NCBI RefSeq assembly: GCF_900188335.1 | Contig: NZ_FZOY01000002.1 | Span: 124,001 to 188,000, forward strand | Length of the DNA: 64,000 nt | DNA from: Tropicimonas sediminicola | GTDB taxonomy: Bacteria > Pseudomonadota > Alphaproteobacteria > Rhodobacterales > Rhodobacteraceae | Direction: 5' to 3' | Part shown: positions 8,818 to 18,160 of the stretch, piece by piece | How positions within the stretch are numbered: the stretch's first letter is position 1 | How the letters are laid out: each line of letters starts with the position of its first letter | Made by a program: the position numbers and the translations under genes | Notes under the pieces: generated by a model | The model's input: only the letters and a program-made list of their open reading frames with translations | Told to the model about the DNA's origin: nothing | Database searches by the model: none

Positions 8818-10149
8818 ATGCGTCTCATGGTAACGAATTGTCGGGTTGCGCAAGCCTACGCGACGCTGCGCGCGCTCCGGCCTCATGCAGAATACGTCGT
8901 TGCAACCACCTCCGGGAAGCGCCCGCTCGGGGTCTGGCCAACCTGCCACGCCGCCTACTCCCGTCTCGTCGACCGGCGCTACGATGTGCCGGACCCCGAA
9001 GACGACTGGTTCCATGGCCGGATCGGACCGGAGAACACGCCGCGCGAGGAGGCATTCATCCAGCGGATCGAGGAGATCTGCAAGAAAGAGCGGATCGACA
9101 CGGTTTTCCCCACAAACGACGCCTGGGTCTACGTTTTTTCGAAGAACCGGGAGCGCCTGGCAGAGATCGGCGTCACCGTTCCAGTCCCCGATTACGAGGT
9201 CGTGAAACGCCCGCTCGACAAGTACGACACGGTGCAGGCCGCGGCGGAGAGCGGCTTTCCCCACCCGCGGACCTATCTCGCCACCGACGATGCGGCCGTG
9301 CAGGCGGCGATCGCGGATCTTCCGCCCCCCTGGGTCGTGAAGCTGCGGTTCACCAATGGCGGTCGTGGCATGTCCTTCCACTGGGACTCCGGTGAACTCC
9401 TGAAACGGGTGCAGGAGCTTCGGGAGGTCCACGGGGCGCCGATCGTCCAGGAATTCATTCCGGGTTCGGAAACACTGAGTTTCTACACGGTTGTCGACAA
9501 GCAGGGGCACGTGCTGTCCTGCCTGACGCCCGTCAACGCGCGCGAACGCCTCAGCCGCCCGTCCCATGCCGGGCGCAGCGCCTTTCGGACCGCGCCGCGC
9601 CATCCCTATGCCGACCAGGCGGCCGCCCTCGCCAAGCACATCGGTTGGTGGGGGAGCCTCACCATCCAGGCAAAGGTCGACGAGCGCGACGGCGTGCCAA
9701 AGATCCTGGAGATCAACCCGCGGCTCGGCGTCCACCTGTGGCTGCGCACCGAGATCGGGATCAACGAGCCGTTGATCGCGCTGCGGATTGCACGGGGCGA
9801 GCCGGTCGAGCCGGTGCCGCAGGTGCCGGCCGGAATCCGGTTGCTGAAACCGATCGAGGACACCATTGCCTTCGGCTGCGACAGTTTCGATTACGGCGTC
9901 TACAAGATCCGCCGTCTCGGCCGGAGCACGGCCGAAAACCCGCTTCCGCAAGACTCCTACCGTCAGATTTGGGATGACTACAGGGGCCCTTACCGCGAGA
10001 CGGGAGAACGCCGTTACAGCCCCTATTACCAGTACTTCGGAAAGGACCCGCTTCCCTCGCTCATCTGGACCTCGAAGATCCTGTCCGCCCACGGATCGCT
10101 GTCATTCAAGCGGCTGGTTCGGCCCGGCAGCGTCAAGCGGCCCGTATAG
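8818..10149 (+). CDS. ATP-grasp domain protein (CarB-like carboxylate ligase)
   Basis: This 443-residue cytoplasmic protein has a pre-ATP-grasp region at about 1-120 and a central ATP-grasp fold at about 120-330. WVVKLRFTNGGRGMSF is the phosphate-binding glycine loop, IVQEFIPGSE the hinge with nucleotide contacts, and ILEINPRLG the metal-binding E-x-N motif. Such enzymes join a carboxylate to an amine, thiol or similar nucleophile through an acyl-phosphate. The acceptor here is unknown. GAGG precedes the ATG. The DegT aminotransferase starts 11 bp after the stop, so the two are probably one operon. Some members modify surface sugars, others make small metabolites. Confidence 0.82.
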   Translation: MRLMVTNCRVAQAYATLRALRPHAEYVVATTSGKRPLGVWPTCHAAYSRLVDRRYDVPDPEDDWFHGRIGPENTPREEAFIQRIEEICKKERIDTVFPTNDAWVYVFSKNRERLAEIGVTVPVPDYEVVKRPLDKYDTVQAAAESGFPHPRTYLATDDAAVQAAIADLPPPWVVKLRFTNGGRGMSFHWDSGELLKRVQELREVHGAPIVQEFIPGSETLSFYTVVDKQGHVLSCLTPVNARERLSRPSHAGRSAFRTAPRHPYADQAAALAKHIGWWGSLTIQAKVDERDGVPKILEINPRLGVHLWLRTEIGINEPLIALRIARGEPVEPVPQVPAGIRLLKPIEDTIAFGCDSFDYGVYKIRRLGRSTAENPLPQDSYRQIWDDYRGPYRETGERRYSPYYQYFGKDPLPSLIWTSKILSAHGSLSFKRLVRPGSVKRPV

Positions 10150-10160
10150 GGGAGGAACGG

Positions 10161-11441
10161 ATGCACCTCTCTCCCTATCCCCGCTCCAGAACCTACGGCG
10201 CACCGGCGATCTACGGACGCATCGCCGCCGACGCGCTGAGCCTTGGCGCGCATCGGGGCGAGGAGGACCTGCAGCGACTGGAAGCCGCCTTCGCCCGGAT
10301 GCAGGGCACCCGGCACGCGCTGTGCCTGCCGCAGGGACGCGTCGGCATCTATCTCGCGCTGTCGGAAATGATCGCCTCCGGCCAGGAAGTCGTGCTGTCG
10401 CCCTACACGATCTACGACGTGGTCAACATGGTGCTGGCGGCCGGTGGCGTGCCCGTGTTCGCAGATGTGGACCCGACAACCGGCAACCTGAGCCCGGAGG
10501 CCGTGCGCGCCGCGCTGAGCCCCCGGACAGGCGCGGTTCTGGCCACCCATATCCACGGCCTCTCCTGTGACATCGAAGCGATCCTCGATATCTGCGCGGA
10601 ACGCGGGGTCCCGGTCATCGAGGATTGCGCGCAATCGCTGGGCGCGCGGATCGGCGGTCGCGCCGTGGGAAGCTTCGGTGCGGCGGCGATCTTCAGCTTC
10701 AGCCGGGCAAAGAACGTCAACACCATCTTCGGCGGCATGCTGGTCACGTCGAACGACGCGCTGTTCGAACAGGCGCGCGACCGGCTTAGCGCCTTCGACT
10801 TCGAACCGCTTGGCCGGCTTGTCAGACGCACTGCGACCACCGTGCTGCTCGACTTCATGACCGCCCCGCTGATCTTTCAGGGCGTGACCTTCCCCCTCGT
10901 CCGGCTGGATGCGCGAAAGGAAACCGGGATGGTCGACCGCGCGATTGCCGCGGAATCCTCGATCGAGCGGCGCGACGAAATTCCGGAGCACTACCGGCGC
11001 CGGATGTCGCCGATGCAGGCGCGTCTTGCCCTGATGCAAATCCCGTCGATCGAGCCGAACCGCCAGCGCCGCGTGGAGCATGCGAAGCTCTACCAAGACG
11101 GGCTGTCCGACCTCGAATGGCTGCGGCTTCCGCCGATGAACGACGACGGGCGCAACACCTATCTCAGCTATCCCGTGCAGCTCGACGGACGCGACGCCTT
11201 CATGCGCCACATGCTGGCGAGCGGCCGTGACGTGCGAGCGCAATACTACCACAACCTCGCGGCCACGCGGGCCTTTGCCGAGTTCCACGGGGACTGCCCG
11301 AACACCCAGAAGATTGCCGCGCGCACCGTGCTGCTTCCGATCTATCCCGGCTATCCGAAGAGCGAGATCGAAAAAACGATCGACGCGATCCGCGCCTTTG
11401 CGACGGCGCACCGGCACACCGAAATCGCCGCGCCGGCCTAG
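10161..11441 (+). CDS. DegT/DnrJ/EryC1/StrS family PLP-dependent aminotransferase
   Basis: The protein has 426 residues and the fold-type I aminotransferase pattern of the sugar aminotransferase family. ATHIHGLSCDI is followed by IEDCAQSLGA, with Asp155 expected to hold the pyridine nitrogen. SFSRAKNVNTIFGG follows, and Lys184 is the expected PLP lysine. Family members transfer an amino group from glutamate or glutamine to a nucleotide-linked keto-sugar, or act on other keto substrates. A GGGGAGGAA ribosome site precedes the ATG. It follows the ATP-grasp gene closely, suggesting that the amine made here could be the partner ligated by that enzyme; this is inference. No nucleotide-sugar dehydratase is in the window. 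Confidence 0.85.
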   Translation: MHLSPYPRSRTYGAPAIYGRIAADALSLGAHRGEEDLQRLEAAFARMQGTRHALCLPQGRVGIYLALSEMIASGQEVVLSPYTIYDVVNMVLAAGGVPVFADVDPTTGNLSPEAVRAALSPRTGAVLATHIHGLSCDIEAILDICAERGVPVIEDCAQSLGARIGGRAVGSFGAAAIFSFSRAKNVNTIFGGMLVTSNDALFEQARDRLSAFDFEPLGRLVRRTATTVLLDFMTAPLIFQGVTFPLVRLDARKETGMVDRAIAAESSIERRDEIPEHYRRRMSPMQARLALMQIPSIEPNRQRRVEHAKLYQDGLSDLEWLRLPPMNDDGRNTYLSYPVQLDGRDAFMRHMLASGRDVRAQYYHNLAATRAFAEFHGDCPNTQKIAARTVLLPIYPGYPKSEIEKTIDAIRAFATAHRHTEIAAPA

Positions 11442-11627
11442 CTTCGCTTGCCCCCCGGATCGGGCCAGGCGCGTCCCGAGCCCCGCCCACTGCACGCGCG
11501 CGCCCCGCGCGGCAGCTGCCGGACACTGACGAAAACGGCCCGATGTGATACCCTGCCCCGGTGAATTTGTTTCCTTCACCACTGGTCGCGGTGTCCGCAT
11601 TTCAACTCCCCAACCCGAGGAGAGGCC

Positions 11628-13268
11628 ATGACGCATTTCGATCTGGGCACCTATGCCCGCCCGGTTACCACCACGTCCCCCGAGGCGCAGGACGCCTTCA
11701 ACCAGGGGATTGTCTGGCTCTACGGCTACAACCACGAGGAAGCCGCCGCCTGTTTCGAGCGCGCCATCGCGGCGGATCCGGCCTGTGGCATGGCGCATTG
11801 GGGCGTCGCCTATGCAATCGGCCCCAATTACAACAAGCCCTGGGAGTTCTTCGACGCCGAGGAGCGGGCCGCGACGCTGAAACGGGCGCACAGCGCGATC
11901 GCGGACGCCATGGCGCTGCGCGACGGGTTGTCGGCGGTCGAGAACGCGCTGATCGCCGCTCTGGCGGATCGCTTCCCCGACGACCCTGCGATCGAGGATT
12001 ACGGACCGTGGAACGACTACTTCTCCGAGGCGATGGAAAAGGTCTATGCCGCCCATCCGACCGACCTCGACGTCGTCTCGATCTATGCGGAAGCCCACAT
12101 GAACCGCACGCCCTGGCTGCTGTGGGATCTCAAGACCGGCAAACCGGCGGAGGGCGCCACGACGGAGCGCGCAAGGGCCGCGTTGGAGCGGGCCTTCAGC
12201 GACCAGTCCGACGCGTGGAACCACCCCGGCCTGCTGCACATGTACATCCACCTGATGGAAATGTCCCCGACGCCGGAGGTCGCGCTGCGTCACGGCGACC
12301 GCCTCGTGGACCTTGTGCCCGACAGCGGCCACCTCGTCCATATGGCGACCCATATCGACCTGCTCTGCGGCGATTACCAGAACGTCATCTACCGGAACCG
12401 CCGCGCCGCCGCCGTCGACCGCAAGTACGAAGCCCACGCCGGCTCGCAGAACTTCTACACCGTCTACCGCATTCACAACGTCCATTTCGAAGCCTATGGG
12501 GCGATGTTTCTCGGCCAGCCCGAGGTGGCGCTCGCGGCCTCAGAGGAGTTGATGCGGATGCTGCCGGACGAGGTCGTGCGCTTCATGCCGGAGCTCTTCG
12601 AGAGCTTCTACGGCAAGAAAATCCACGTCATGATCCGCTTTGGCCAGTGGCAGGGCGTTCTCGACGAGCCGTTCCCCGAGGATCGGGAGCTTTATTGCTA
12701 CACGACCGCCGCCATGCACCAGGCCCGGACCATCGCGCTCGCCAATCTCGGGCGGCACGAGGAGGCGGCAGCCGAGCGCGAGCTTGCCGTGTCGGCCCGG
12801 AAAGCGGTGCCCGAGGAGTGGCTGGTTTTCAACAACACCTGCGAGGACGTGCTGCTGATCGGCGAGGCGATGATGGATGGGGAGGTCGCCTACAAGGCCG
12901 GACGGGTGGAAGAAGGTCTCGCTCACTTGCGGCGCTCGGTGGACCTCGACGACTCGCTCATCTACGACGAGCCGTGGGGCTGGATGCAGCCAACCCGCCA
13001 CGCCCTCGGGGCCCTGCTGATGGACGCCGGGCAATACACGGAAGCGGAAGCCGTTTACCGGGCCGATCTCGGCCTCGACCAGACGCTGCCGCGCGCCTGC
13101 CAGCACCCGAGGAATGTCTGGAGCCTGCACGGTCTCCATGAATGCCTCGTGCGACGTGGCGAGCGGGTCGAAGCCGCCCATATCCGGCAGCAACTGGACC
13201 AGGCCGCCGCGCGGGCCACAGTCCCGATCCGTGCCTCCTGTTATTGCCGAAAGGCCGCGGCGGCCTGA
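11628..13268 (+). CDS. Tetratricopeptide-repeat protein of unknown function
   Basis: The 546-residue soluble protein starts after a GGAGAGGCC ribosome site. A TPR-like helical repeat lies near residues 15-60 (NQGIVWLYGYNHEEAAACFE followed by AIAADPACGMAHWGVAYA), and more helical hairpins extend through the C-terminus (VEEGLAHLRRSVDLDD, LLMDAGQYTEAEAVYRADL). Several His, Trp and Cys residues are spread along the middle (for example HPGLLHMYIHLME and MATHIDLLCGDY). There is no signal peptide. Similar full-length TPR proteins are widespread in proteobacteria, with no assigned role. It follows the DegT gene by 186 bp on the same strand and may or may not share its transcript. Confidence 0.75.
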   Translation: MTHFDLGTYARPVTTTSPEAQDAFNQGIVWLYGYNHEEAAACFERAIAADPACGMAHWGVAYAIGPNYNKPWEFFDAEERAATLKRAHSAIADAMALRDGLSAVENALIAALADRFPDDPAIEDYGPWNDYFSEAMEKVYAAHPTDLDVVSIYAEAHMNRTPWLLWDLKTGKPAEGATTERARAALERAFSDQSDAWNHPGLLHMYIHLMEMSPTPEVALRHGDRLVDLVPDSGHLVHMATHIDLLCGDYQNVIYRNRRAAAVDRKYEAHAGSQNFYTVYRIHNVHFEAYGAMFLGQPEVALAASEELMRMLPDEVVRFMPELFESFYGKKIHVMIRFGQWQGVLDEPFPEDRELYCYTTAAMHQARTIALANLGRHEEAAAERELAVSARKAVPEEWLVFNNTCEDVLLIGEAMMDGEVAYKAGRVEEGLAHLRRSVDLDDSLIYDEPWGWMQPTRHALGALLMDAGQYTEAEAVYRADLGLDQTLPRACQHPRNVWSLHGLHECLVRRGERVEAAHIRQQLDQAAARATVPIRASCYCRKAAAA

Positions 13269-13781
13269 TCGCCGAAGGGGTGGCAAGCACCCGCGACGGA
13301 GAAGCCCACGGCCCGGGCCGGCGGAAATCCGGTTCGAAAGCGCGTGTTCGGGCCCGTTGCACGCGTCGGGAGTGTCACCGCAAAGGCAGCGAAGACGCGC
13401 TGGCCTGCGCCCCGGGCCAGCAGCCGGTTCACCTGGTGGTCGGACATATCGCGACGGTTGGCGAGGGAATACAGCGCCCGGCCCTGCGGACCGATGGGCA
13501 TCGCAGATCGCTGGAGTGCCATCGCCAACGTTTTGACTGCCGAGTTTTTCTCGACCGCCTCGCGGTTGAGGCGCCTGCAGGTGACCGCGCGGGGATCCAG
13601 CTTCCGGCACTCCGTTGGCCGGCTTCGACGTCGGACATGCCCAAAGGCTGCAGGAGGGATGCCGGATAACCCTGATCAGGACGGCACAGCGACGCCAAGC
13701 GCCCAGCTGGCTCCGGGAAGGCCTGAGCCGCACCAAGGGCCGCGAGAGCGGCATGCTTTGCTCCGACGCCTGGCCGCGTGT
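13269..13781. other. Intergenic region; one doubtful small minus-strand frame
   Basis: This 513-bp spacer lies between convergent genes. A minus-strand frame running from about 13640 to 13241 (including QVNRLLARGAGQRVFAAFAV) has residue composition closer to a real protein than the other frames. It lacks a clear start and ribosome site, and I do not recognise it, so I leave it uncalled. No terminator with a U-tract is evident. Confidence 0.35.
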
Positions 13782-15329
13782 TTACCGCCCTTTGAACAAG
13801 CCGCCCAGGATGCCGCGGACCACGGCCTGCCCCGACTTCGTCCCCAGCTGACGGGCGAAGCTCTTGGCGAAGGCCTCGGCCACGCTGTCGCTGCGGGAGG
13901 ACCGGCGTGTGGGCGTGGAGGTGGAGCGGCCGACCCGGGTTCCGGAGTAGCGGCGGGCGGAGTTGTATTCCCGCATTGCCGCCGAAAGATCGTCTTCGGC
14001 CTTTTCCGCGGCCTCCGCCTCGGCCGCCGCGGCCTCGGTGCGCGCCTTGAGCATCTCGAAGGCGCTTTCCCGGTCCAGCGTGGTGTCGTAGCGGCCCGCC
14101 ACCGGCGACGCCGCCATCACCTGCTTGCGGAGGTCAGGCGCGATCGGGCCGAGCTGCGAGGACGGTGGGCGGATCAGGGTCCGCTCCGCCATGCCCGGCA
14201 TCCCCTTCTTCACCAGGAACGAGGTCACGGCCTCGCCGGTGCCGACTTCGCGGATCGCCTGTTCGATATCGAAGGCGGGGTTGTCGCGATAGGTCTCGGC
14301 GGCCTGTTTCAGCGCCTTGCGGTCGCGCGCCGTGAAGGCACGCAGCGCGTGCTGCACCCGGTTGCCGAGCTGGCCAAGCACGTCTTCGGGCACGTCGTCC
14401 GGGTTCTGGGTCACGAAATAAACGCCCACGCCCTTTGAGCGGATCAGGCGCGCCACCTGCTCGACCTTGTCGACCAGCGCCTTGGGCGCATCGTCGAAGA
14501 GCAGGTGCGCCTCGTCGAAAAAGAACACGAGCTTCGGCCTATCCGGATCGCCCACCTCGGGCAGGCTTTCGAACAGCTCGCTCAGCAGCCAGAGCAGAAA
14601 GGTCGCGTAGAGCCGCGGCGAGGCGATCAGCTTGTCGGCCGCGAGGATGTTGACCCGCCCGCGCCCGGCCTCGTCGGTCAGGAACAGGTCGTCCAGCGCC
14701 AGCGCCGGCTCGCCGAAGAACTGCGCGCCGCCTTCCGTTTCCAGCACCAGAAGCCGGCGCTGGATCGCGCCCACCGAGGCGGTGGAGATATTGCCGTAGC
14801 GCAGCGACAGGTCCTTGCGGTTCTCCCCCACCCAGACCAGCAGCGATTGCAGGTCCTTCAGGTCCAGCAGCGGCCAGCCTTGTTCGTCGGCCACCCGGAA
14901 GGCGATGTTGAGAATGCCCTCCTGAACCTCGGTCAGCTCCATCAGCCGCGACAGCAGGAGCGGTCCCATCTCCTCGACCGTGGTACGCACCGGGTGCCCG
15001 CTCTCGCCGAAGAGATCCCAGAAGGTGACCGGAAATGCCTGGTAGGCATAATCCGCGAAACCGATGGTCGAAGCCCGCTCGGTAAAGGGCGCGTGGGTGC
15101 CCGCCTCGGCCGATCCGGCCGCCGCAAGCCCGCTCAGGTCGCCCTTCACGTCTGACAGGAACACCGGCACCCCGGCGGCGGAGAACCCCTCCGTCAGGAT
15201 CTGCAGGGTGACGGTCTTGCCGGTGCCGGTGGCCCCCGCGATCAGTCCGTGCCGGTTGCCGTAACGCAGCAGCAGCTCCTGTGCGGTGCCGTAGCCCTCG
15301 CCGCCTCCGCCCACGAATATCCGATCCAT
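13782..15329 (-). CDS. HerA-like / DUF853 (YjgR family) ATPase
   Basis: The 515-residue P-loop NTPase of the FtsK-HerA superclass has Walker A GATGTGKT at residues 32-39 and Walker [13 protein letters not shown] near 263-275. [20 protein letters not shown] near 300 and [16 protein letters not shown] near 320 are typical of the DUF853 (YjgR) family. The C-terminal 70 residues are Ala/Glu/Arg rich, then basic. The role of YjgR proteins is not established; no NurA nuclease partner or phage-defence gene is adjacent, so a HerA-NurA system is not supported. GGAGGGCAGGCG precedes the ATG. It is divergent from the IalB gene across a 519-bp spacer. Confidence 0.88.
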   Translation of the reverse strand: MDRIFVGGGGEGYGTAQELLLRYGNRHGLIAGATGTGKTVTLQILTEGFSAAGVPVFLSDVKGDLSGLAAAGSAEAGTHAPFTERASTIGFADYAYQAFPVTFWDLFGESGHPVRTTVEEMGPLLLSRLMELTEVQEGILNIAFRVADEQGWPLLDLKDLQSLLVWVGENRKDLSLRYGNISTASVGAIQRRLLVLETEGGAQFFGEPALALDDLFLTDEAGRGRVNILAADKLIASPRLYATFLLWLLSELFESLPEVGDPDRPKLVFFFDEAHLLFDDAPKALVDKVEQVARLIRSKGVGVYFVTQNPDDVPEDVLGQLGNRVQHALRAFTARDRKALKQAAETYRDNPAFDIEQAIREVGTGEAVTSFLVKKGMPGMAERTLIRPPSSQLGPIAPDLRKQVMAASPVAGRYDTTLDRESAFEMLKARTEAAAAEAEAAEKAEDDLSAAMREYNSARRYSGTRVGRSTSTPTRRSSRSDSVAEAFAKSFARQLGTKSGQAVVRGILGGLFKGR

Positions 15330-15569
15330 CGCCTGCCCTCCTGCCTGTCAGCCTTCGCCGAAAAATACACTGTTAACCGGCATTTGCCATAGCCCAGGTA
15401 TTCCACGGCATACAGAAACACCCGGCATTGCCCCACTCTGTCACGGGCCGATCGTGCTCCCGGAACCGCCATTTCTTTCATCAAGTATCAGAATGGGTGC
15501 CATGATCGATCAAAATACCGTCCGAGCAGAATTTGTCTGTTGACCGCCATTTTTAATGATCATAGCGTC

Positions 15570-15666
15570 ACCCCCGTCAAGTCGGCCCGTCCGACAGGGA
15601 GTAAAGAAAAGCGCAAAAATGCGTTTGGGGTTCGCCCCGGAAAAGGGTCCTCACGGGCCCTTTTTT
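15570..15666 (+). ncRNA. Candidate small RNA with four successive hairpins
   Basis: Between the divergent HerA-like and IalB genes four short hairpins follow one another on the plus strand. They are GTCGG-CCCGT-CCGAC (15581-15595), CGCA-AAAA-TGCG (15612-15623), GGGG-TTCG-CCCC (15627-15638, a stable UUCG tetraloop), and a terminator hairpin ending in six T (15641-15666). TTGACC at 15540 and TAGCGT at 15563, 17 bp apart, could be a promoter. No coding gene on this strand lies upstream of the terminator, so it would end a short transcript of about 90-100 nt. The 5' end is a guess. It could instead be the 5' leader of the IalB gene or a chance fold. Confidence 0.4.
15641..15666 (+). terminator. 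Intrinsic terminator in the HerA-like/IalB spacer
   Basis: AAAAGGGTCC, loop TCAC, GGGCCCTTTTTT: ten stem pairs (one U-G) run straight into a six-T tract. There is no plus-strand gene before it other than the candidate small RNA. On the minus strand the tail has only four T. Confidence 0.65.
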
Positions 15667-15848
15667 ACCGTCGCCAGTTTCCCGCGCCATGCGGCGGCAC
15701 AGGGCGCCCCGGTCGGCAAGGTTCCGCAAGCGACGCGCCCCCACAGCATGGCCCTTCCAACTTTCCCACCTGACACTCGACACGCCGCATGTTACATCCG
15801 GCGCCCAAGAAGCAGGACAAAACTCGAGCCGTAAAGCGAAGTTCACAC

Positions 15849-16553
15849 ATGACCAATATCCTTCAGACCCGTCTATCCGCCCTGGCGCTGGCTGCTCTGC
15901 TTGCCGCCACCCCGGCCCTCGCTCAGGACGCCGCCACCGACGCTCCGGCCGATCCGGCCCCCGCCGAAACGGCGGAGCAGACCGAAGGCAACGACCTCGG
16001 CCTCAGCATGGGCGAGCCGGCAGAGGCCGAGAGCGAGCTTGGGCAGACCTATATCCATGACGTCTCGGGCGACTGGGAGATCCGCTGCATCCGCACCCCG
16101 CTGGAGGCCGACCCCTGCGCGCTGCACCAGGTCCTGCGCGACGACGCCGGCAACGCCGTTTCCACGATCGAGCTGGTCAATCTCGACCGGGGCGGCCAGG
16201 TGGCTGCCGGTGCGACCATCGTGACACCGCTGGAGACGCTGCTCACCGGCCAGCTTACGCTCGCTGTCGACGGCGGCGCCGGGCGCAAGTACCCGTTCAA
16301 CTTCTGCACGGAGCGCGGCTGCGTGGCCCGCGTCGGGTTCTCCCAGGAGGACGTCGAGCGCTTCAAGCGCGGAAACGCGGCCAGCCTTTCCATCGTCCCT
16401 CTGGTGGCGCCGGATCAGACGGTGAGCCTCAAGCTGTCGCTCACCGGCTTCACGGCCGGCTTCACCACGATCAGCGAACTCAATGCGCTGAACGCTGCGG
16501 CCGTGGACAAGGCCACCGCCGAACAGCAGAACGGGAACGCCAGCGCGAATTGA
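15849..16553 (+). CDS. Invasion-associated locus B (IalB) family exported protein
   Basis: The 234-residue protein starts with a clear signal peptide (residues 1-25, core ALALAALLAATPALAQ). An acidic Ala/Pro/Glu linker follows, then an IalB-type beta domain at about 68-215, with GDWEIRCI near the start and YPFNFCTERGCVARVGF in the middle. The pairs of cysteines suit a periplasmic disulfide-bonded protein. IalB was named from Bartonella erythrocyte invasion; in free-living alphaproteobacteria the family is common and its role is unknown. ATG 15849 is chosen because the signal peptide begins there. A strong terminator follows. Confidence 0.85.
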   Translation: MTNILQTRLSALALAALLAATPALAQDAATDAPADPAPAETAEQTEGNDLGLSMGEPAEAESELGQTYIHDVSGDWEIRCIRTPLEADPCALHQVLRDDAGNAVSTIELVNLDRGGQVAAGATIVTPLETLLTGQLTLAVDGGAGRKYPFNFCTERGCVARVGFSQEDVERFKRGNAASLSIVPLVAPDQTVSLKLSLTGFTAGFTTISELNALNAAAVDKATAEQQNGNASAN

Positions 16554-16583
16554 GCCGTCCCTTCGGAGCAGCCGCAGACACGA

Positions 16584-16610
16584 AACGCCGCCCCACCCGG
16601 GCGGCGTTTT
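16584..16610 (+). terminator. Intrinsic terminator after the IalB gene
   Basis: AACGCCGCCC and GGGCGGCGTT form a perfect 10-bp stem around CACCC, followed by TTTT. It lies 30 bp after the IalB stop codon, between convergent genes. Confidence 0.85.
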
Positions 16611-16651
16611 CATTGGAACGGGCGGACAGCGGAGAGACGCCCGGCGCCGCC

Positions 16652-17860
16652 TCAGACCTTGCGCAGCGCCAGCACCGCGTTGAGGCCGCCAAAGGCGAAG
16701 GCGTTGGACAGGACCACGTCGACCTCGGCGTCGCGGGCCACGTTGGGCACCACGTCGAGCGCGCATTCCGGGTCCGGCTCCTCGTAGCCGATGGTCGGCG
16801 CGATCACGCCCTCGCGCAGCGCCATGGTGCAGGCGAGCAGTTCCACCGCGCCGGTGCCGCCGATCAGGTGGCCGTGCATCGACTTGGTGGAGGAGATCAT
16901 CAGGTCGTTCGCATGATGTCCGAGCGCATCGGCCACCGCGGCGCATTCCGTCTTGTCGTTGGCGGCCGTCCCGGTGCCGTGGGCGTTGATGTAGCCCACC
17001 TCGTCGGGATTGACCTTCGCGTCGCGCATGGCCCCGACGATGGTCCGGGCAGCACCCTGCTTGGAGGGCATCACGATGTCCGCGGCATCCGAGGTCATGG
17101 CGAAGCCGATCACCTCGGCGATGATGTCCGCGCCGCGCTTCTTCGCGTGCTCGTATTCCTCGAAGACGAAAACCGCCGCGCCCTCGCCCTGCACCATGCC
17201 GTTGCGATTGGCAGAGAACGGGCGGCAGGCGTCCTTGGACATCACCCGCAGCCCTTCCCAGGCTTTTACCCCGCCGAAACAGAGCATGGATTCCGAGCCG
17301 CCGGTGATCATCACCTCGGCCATCCCGCAGCGGATAAGCTGGAACGCCTGCCCCATCGCGTGGTTCGAGGAGGCGCAGGCGGTGGAGACCGTGAAGGTCG
17401 GACCCTTGAGGTTGAACTCCATCGAGACGTGGCTCGCCGCGGCGTTGTTCATCAGCTTCGGCACCACGAAGGGATGCACGCGGTTCTTGCCGTCCTCGTA
17501 GACCGAGCGGTAATTCTCGTCGAGCGTGTTCATGCCGCCGCCGGAATTGCCGAGCACGACCCCGGTGCGCGCCGCGAGATCGCCGACGAAGGTCAGCCCC
17601 GCCTGCGCGATCGCCTCGCGGGCGGAGAGCAGCGTGAACTGGGTGAACCGGTCGTAGAGAACGATCTGCTGGCGGTTGAACACGGCATCGGGATCATAGC
17701 CGCGCACCTGGCCGCCGATCTGGATCGCCAGCCGTTCGACATCGCGCAACTCCAGCGGACCGATCCCGCACCGTCCCTCGCGCATTGCCTCCCAGGTCTC
17801 GGCAACGTTCGATCCCAGGGCATTGATCGTGCCCTGGCCGGTAATGACGACGCGCTTCAC
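16652..17860 (-). CDS. fabF: Beta-ketoacyl-ACP synthase (KAS II / FabF-like)
   Basis: The 402-residue thiolase-fold condensing enzyme has Cys162 in TACASSNHAMG, His294 in NAHGTGT and His331 in STKSMHGHLIGGTGA, which complete the Cys-His-His triad of FabF/FabB enzymes. It condenses malonyl-ACP with an acyl-ACP. Its ATG overlaps the stop of the adjacent acyl carrier protein gene (ATGA), and LpxD lies upstream on the same strand. The grouping suggests a dedicated acyl chain, perhaps for lipid A, as in the rhizobial acpXL cluster, rather than the housekeeping fabF. That is inference; it may be a second fabF of the genome. Confidence 0.9.
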   Translation of the reverse strand: MKRVVITGQGTINALGSNVAETWEAMREGRCGIGPLELRDVERLAIQIGGQVRGYDPDAVFNRQQIVLYDRFTQFTLLSAREAIAQAGLTFVGDLAARTGVVLGNSGGGMNTLDENYRSVYEDGKNRVHPFVVPKLMNNAAASHVSMEFNLKGPTFTVSTACASSNHAMGQAFQLIRCGMAEVMITGGSESMLCFGGVKAWEGLRVMSKDACRPFSANRNGMVQGEGAAVFVFEEYEHAKKRGADIIAEVIGFAMTSDAADIVMPSKQGAARTIVGAMRDAKVNPDEVGYINAHGTGTAANDKTECAAVADALGHHANDLMISSTKSMHGHLIGGTGAVELLACTMALREGVIAPTIGYEEPDPECALDVVPNVARDAEVDVVLSNAFAFGGLNAVLALRKV

Positions 17861-18126
17861 GAGGCGGTCTGCTCCGCGATCAACCCTTCGACCGCCGCGA
17901 CGATGGCAGCGACGGAGGAGATGTCGAAATCGCTTTTCTCGGGCTCGTTGGCATTGAAGGGCACGGAGATGTCGAAGGCCTCCTCGATGGCGAAGATGCT
18001 CTCCACCAGGCCGAGGCTGTCGATGCCGAGATCCTCCAGAGTCGCGTCCATCTTGACGTCGGACGGCTCCAGCACCGCCTGCTCGGCGATGATCGCGATC
18101 ACCCGGTCCTTGATGCTGTCAGCCAT
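17857..18126 (-). CDS. Acyl carrier protein (specialised)
   Basis: The 89-residue acidic protein has the phosphopantetheine attachment motif LGIDSLGLVE with Ser37, and an FAIEEAFDISVPF helix. It carries acyl intermediates as thioesters in the cytoplasm. The sequence departs from the usual housekeeping ACP (DSLDTVE), and the gene is coupled to a KAS gene and follows an lpxD-like gene, so it may be an AcpXL-type or secondary ACP used for a special fatty acid. Whether it is AcpXL proper cannot be told without comparison. Confidence 0.9.
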   Translation of the reverse strand: MADSIKDRVIAIIAEQAVLEPSDVKMDATLEDLGIDSLGLVESIFAIEEAFDISVPFNANEPEKSDFDISSVAAIVAAVEGLIAEQTAS

Positions 18127-18160
18127 CTTGCCAGCTCCCTGCTCTCTTTGACCGGCACAT

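Noticed and set aside
10026-12485. Very long minus-strand open frame (over 800 codons)
   Set aside because: It is the shadow of the DegT and TPR genes, whose motifs and ribosome sites are on the plus strand. Long antisense frames are expected at this GC content.
13241-13640. Minus-strand frame with protein-like composition
   Set aside because: There is no start codon with a ribosome site, no recognised family, and the upstream end is not defined. I kept it only as a note in the intergenic entry.
13782-15329. Possible HerA-based phage defence system
   Set aside because: The ATPase is of the DUF853/YjgR type and no NurA, SIR2, DUF4297 or other effector gene is beside it.
16550-18151. 533-codon plus-strand frame
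   Set aside because: It is antisense to the KAS and ACP genes, which have complete catalytic motifs; the frame is His/Arg/Gly rich without a recognisable fold.
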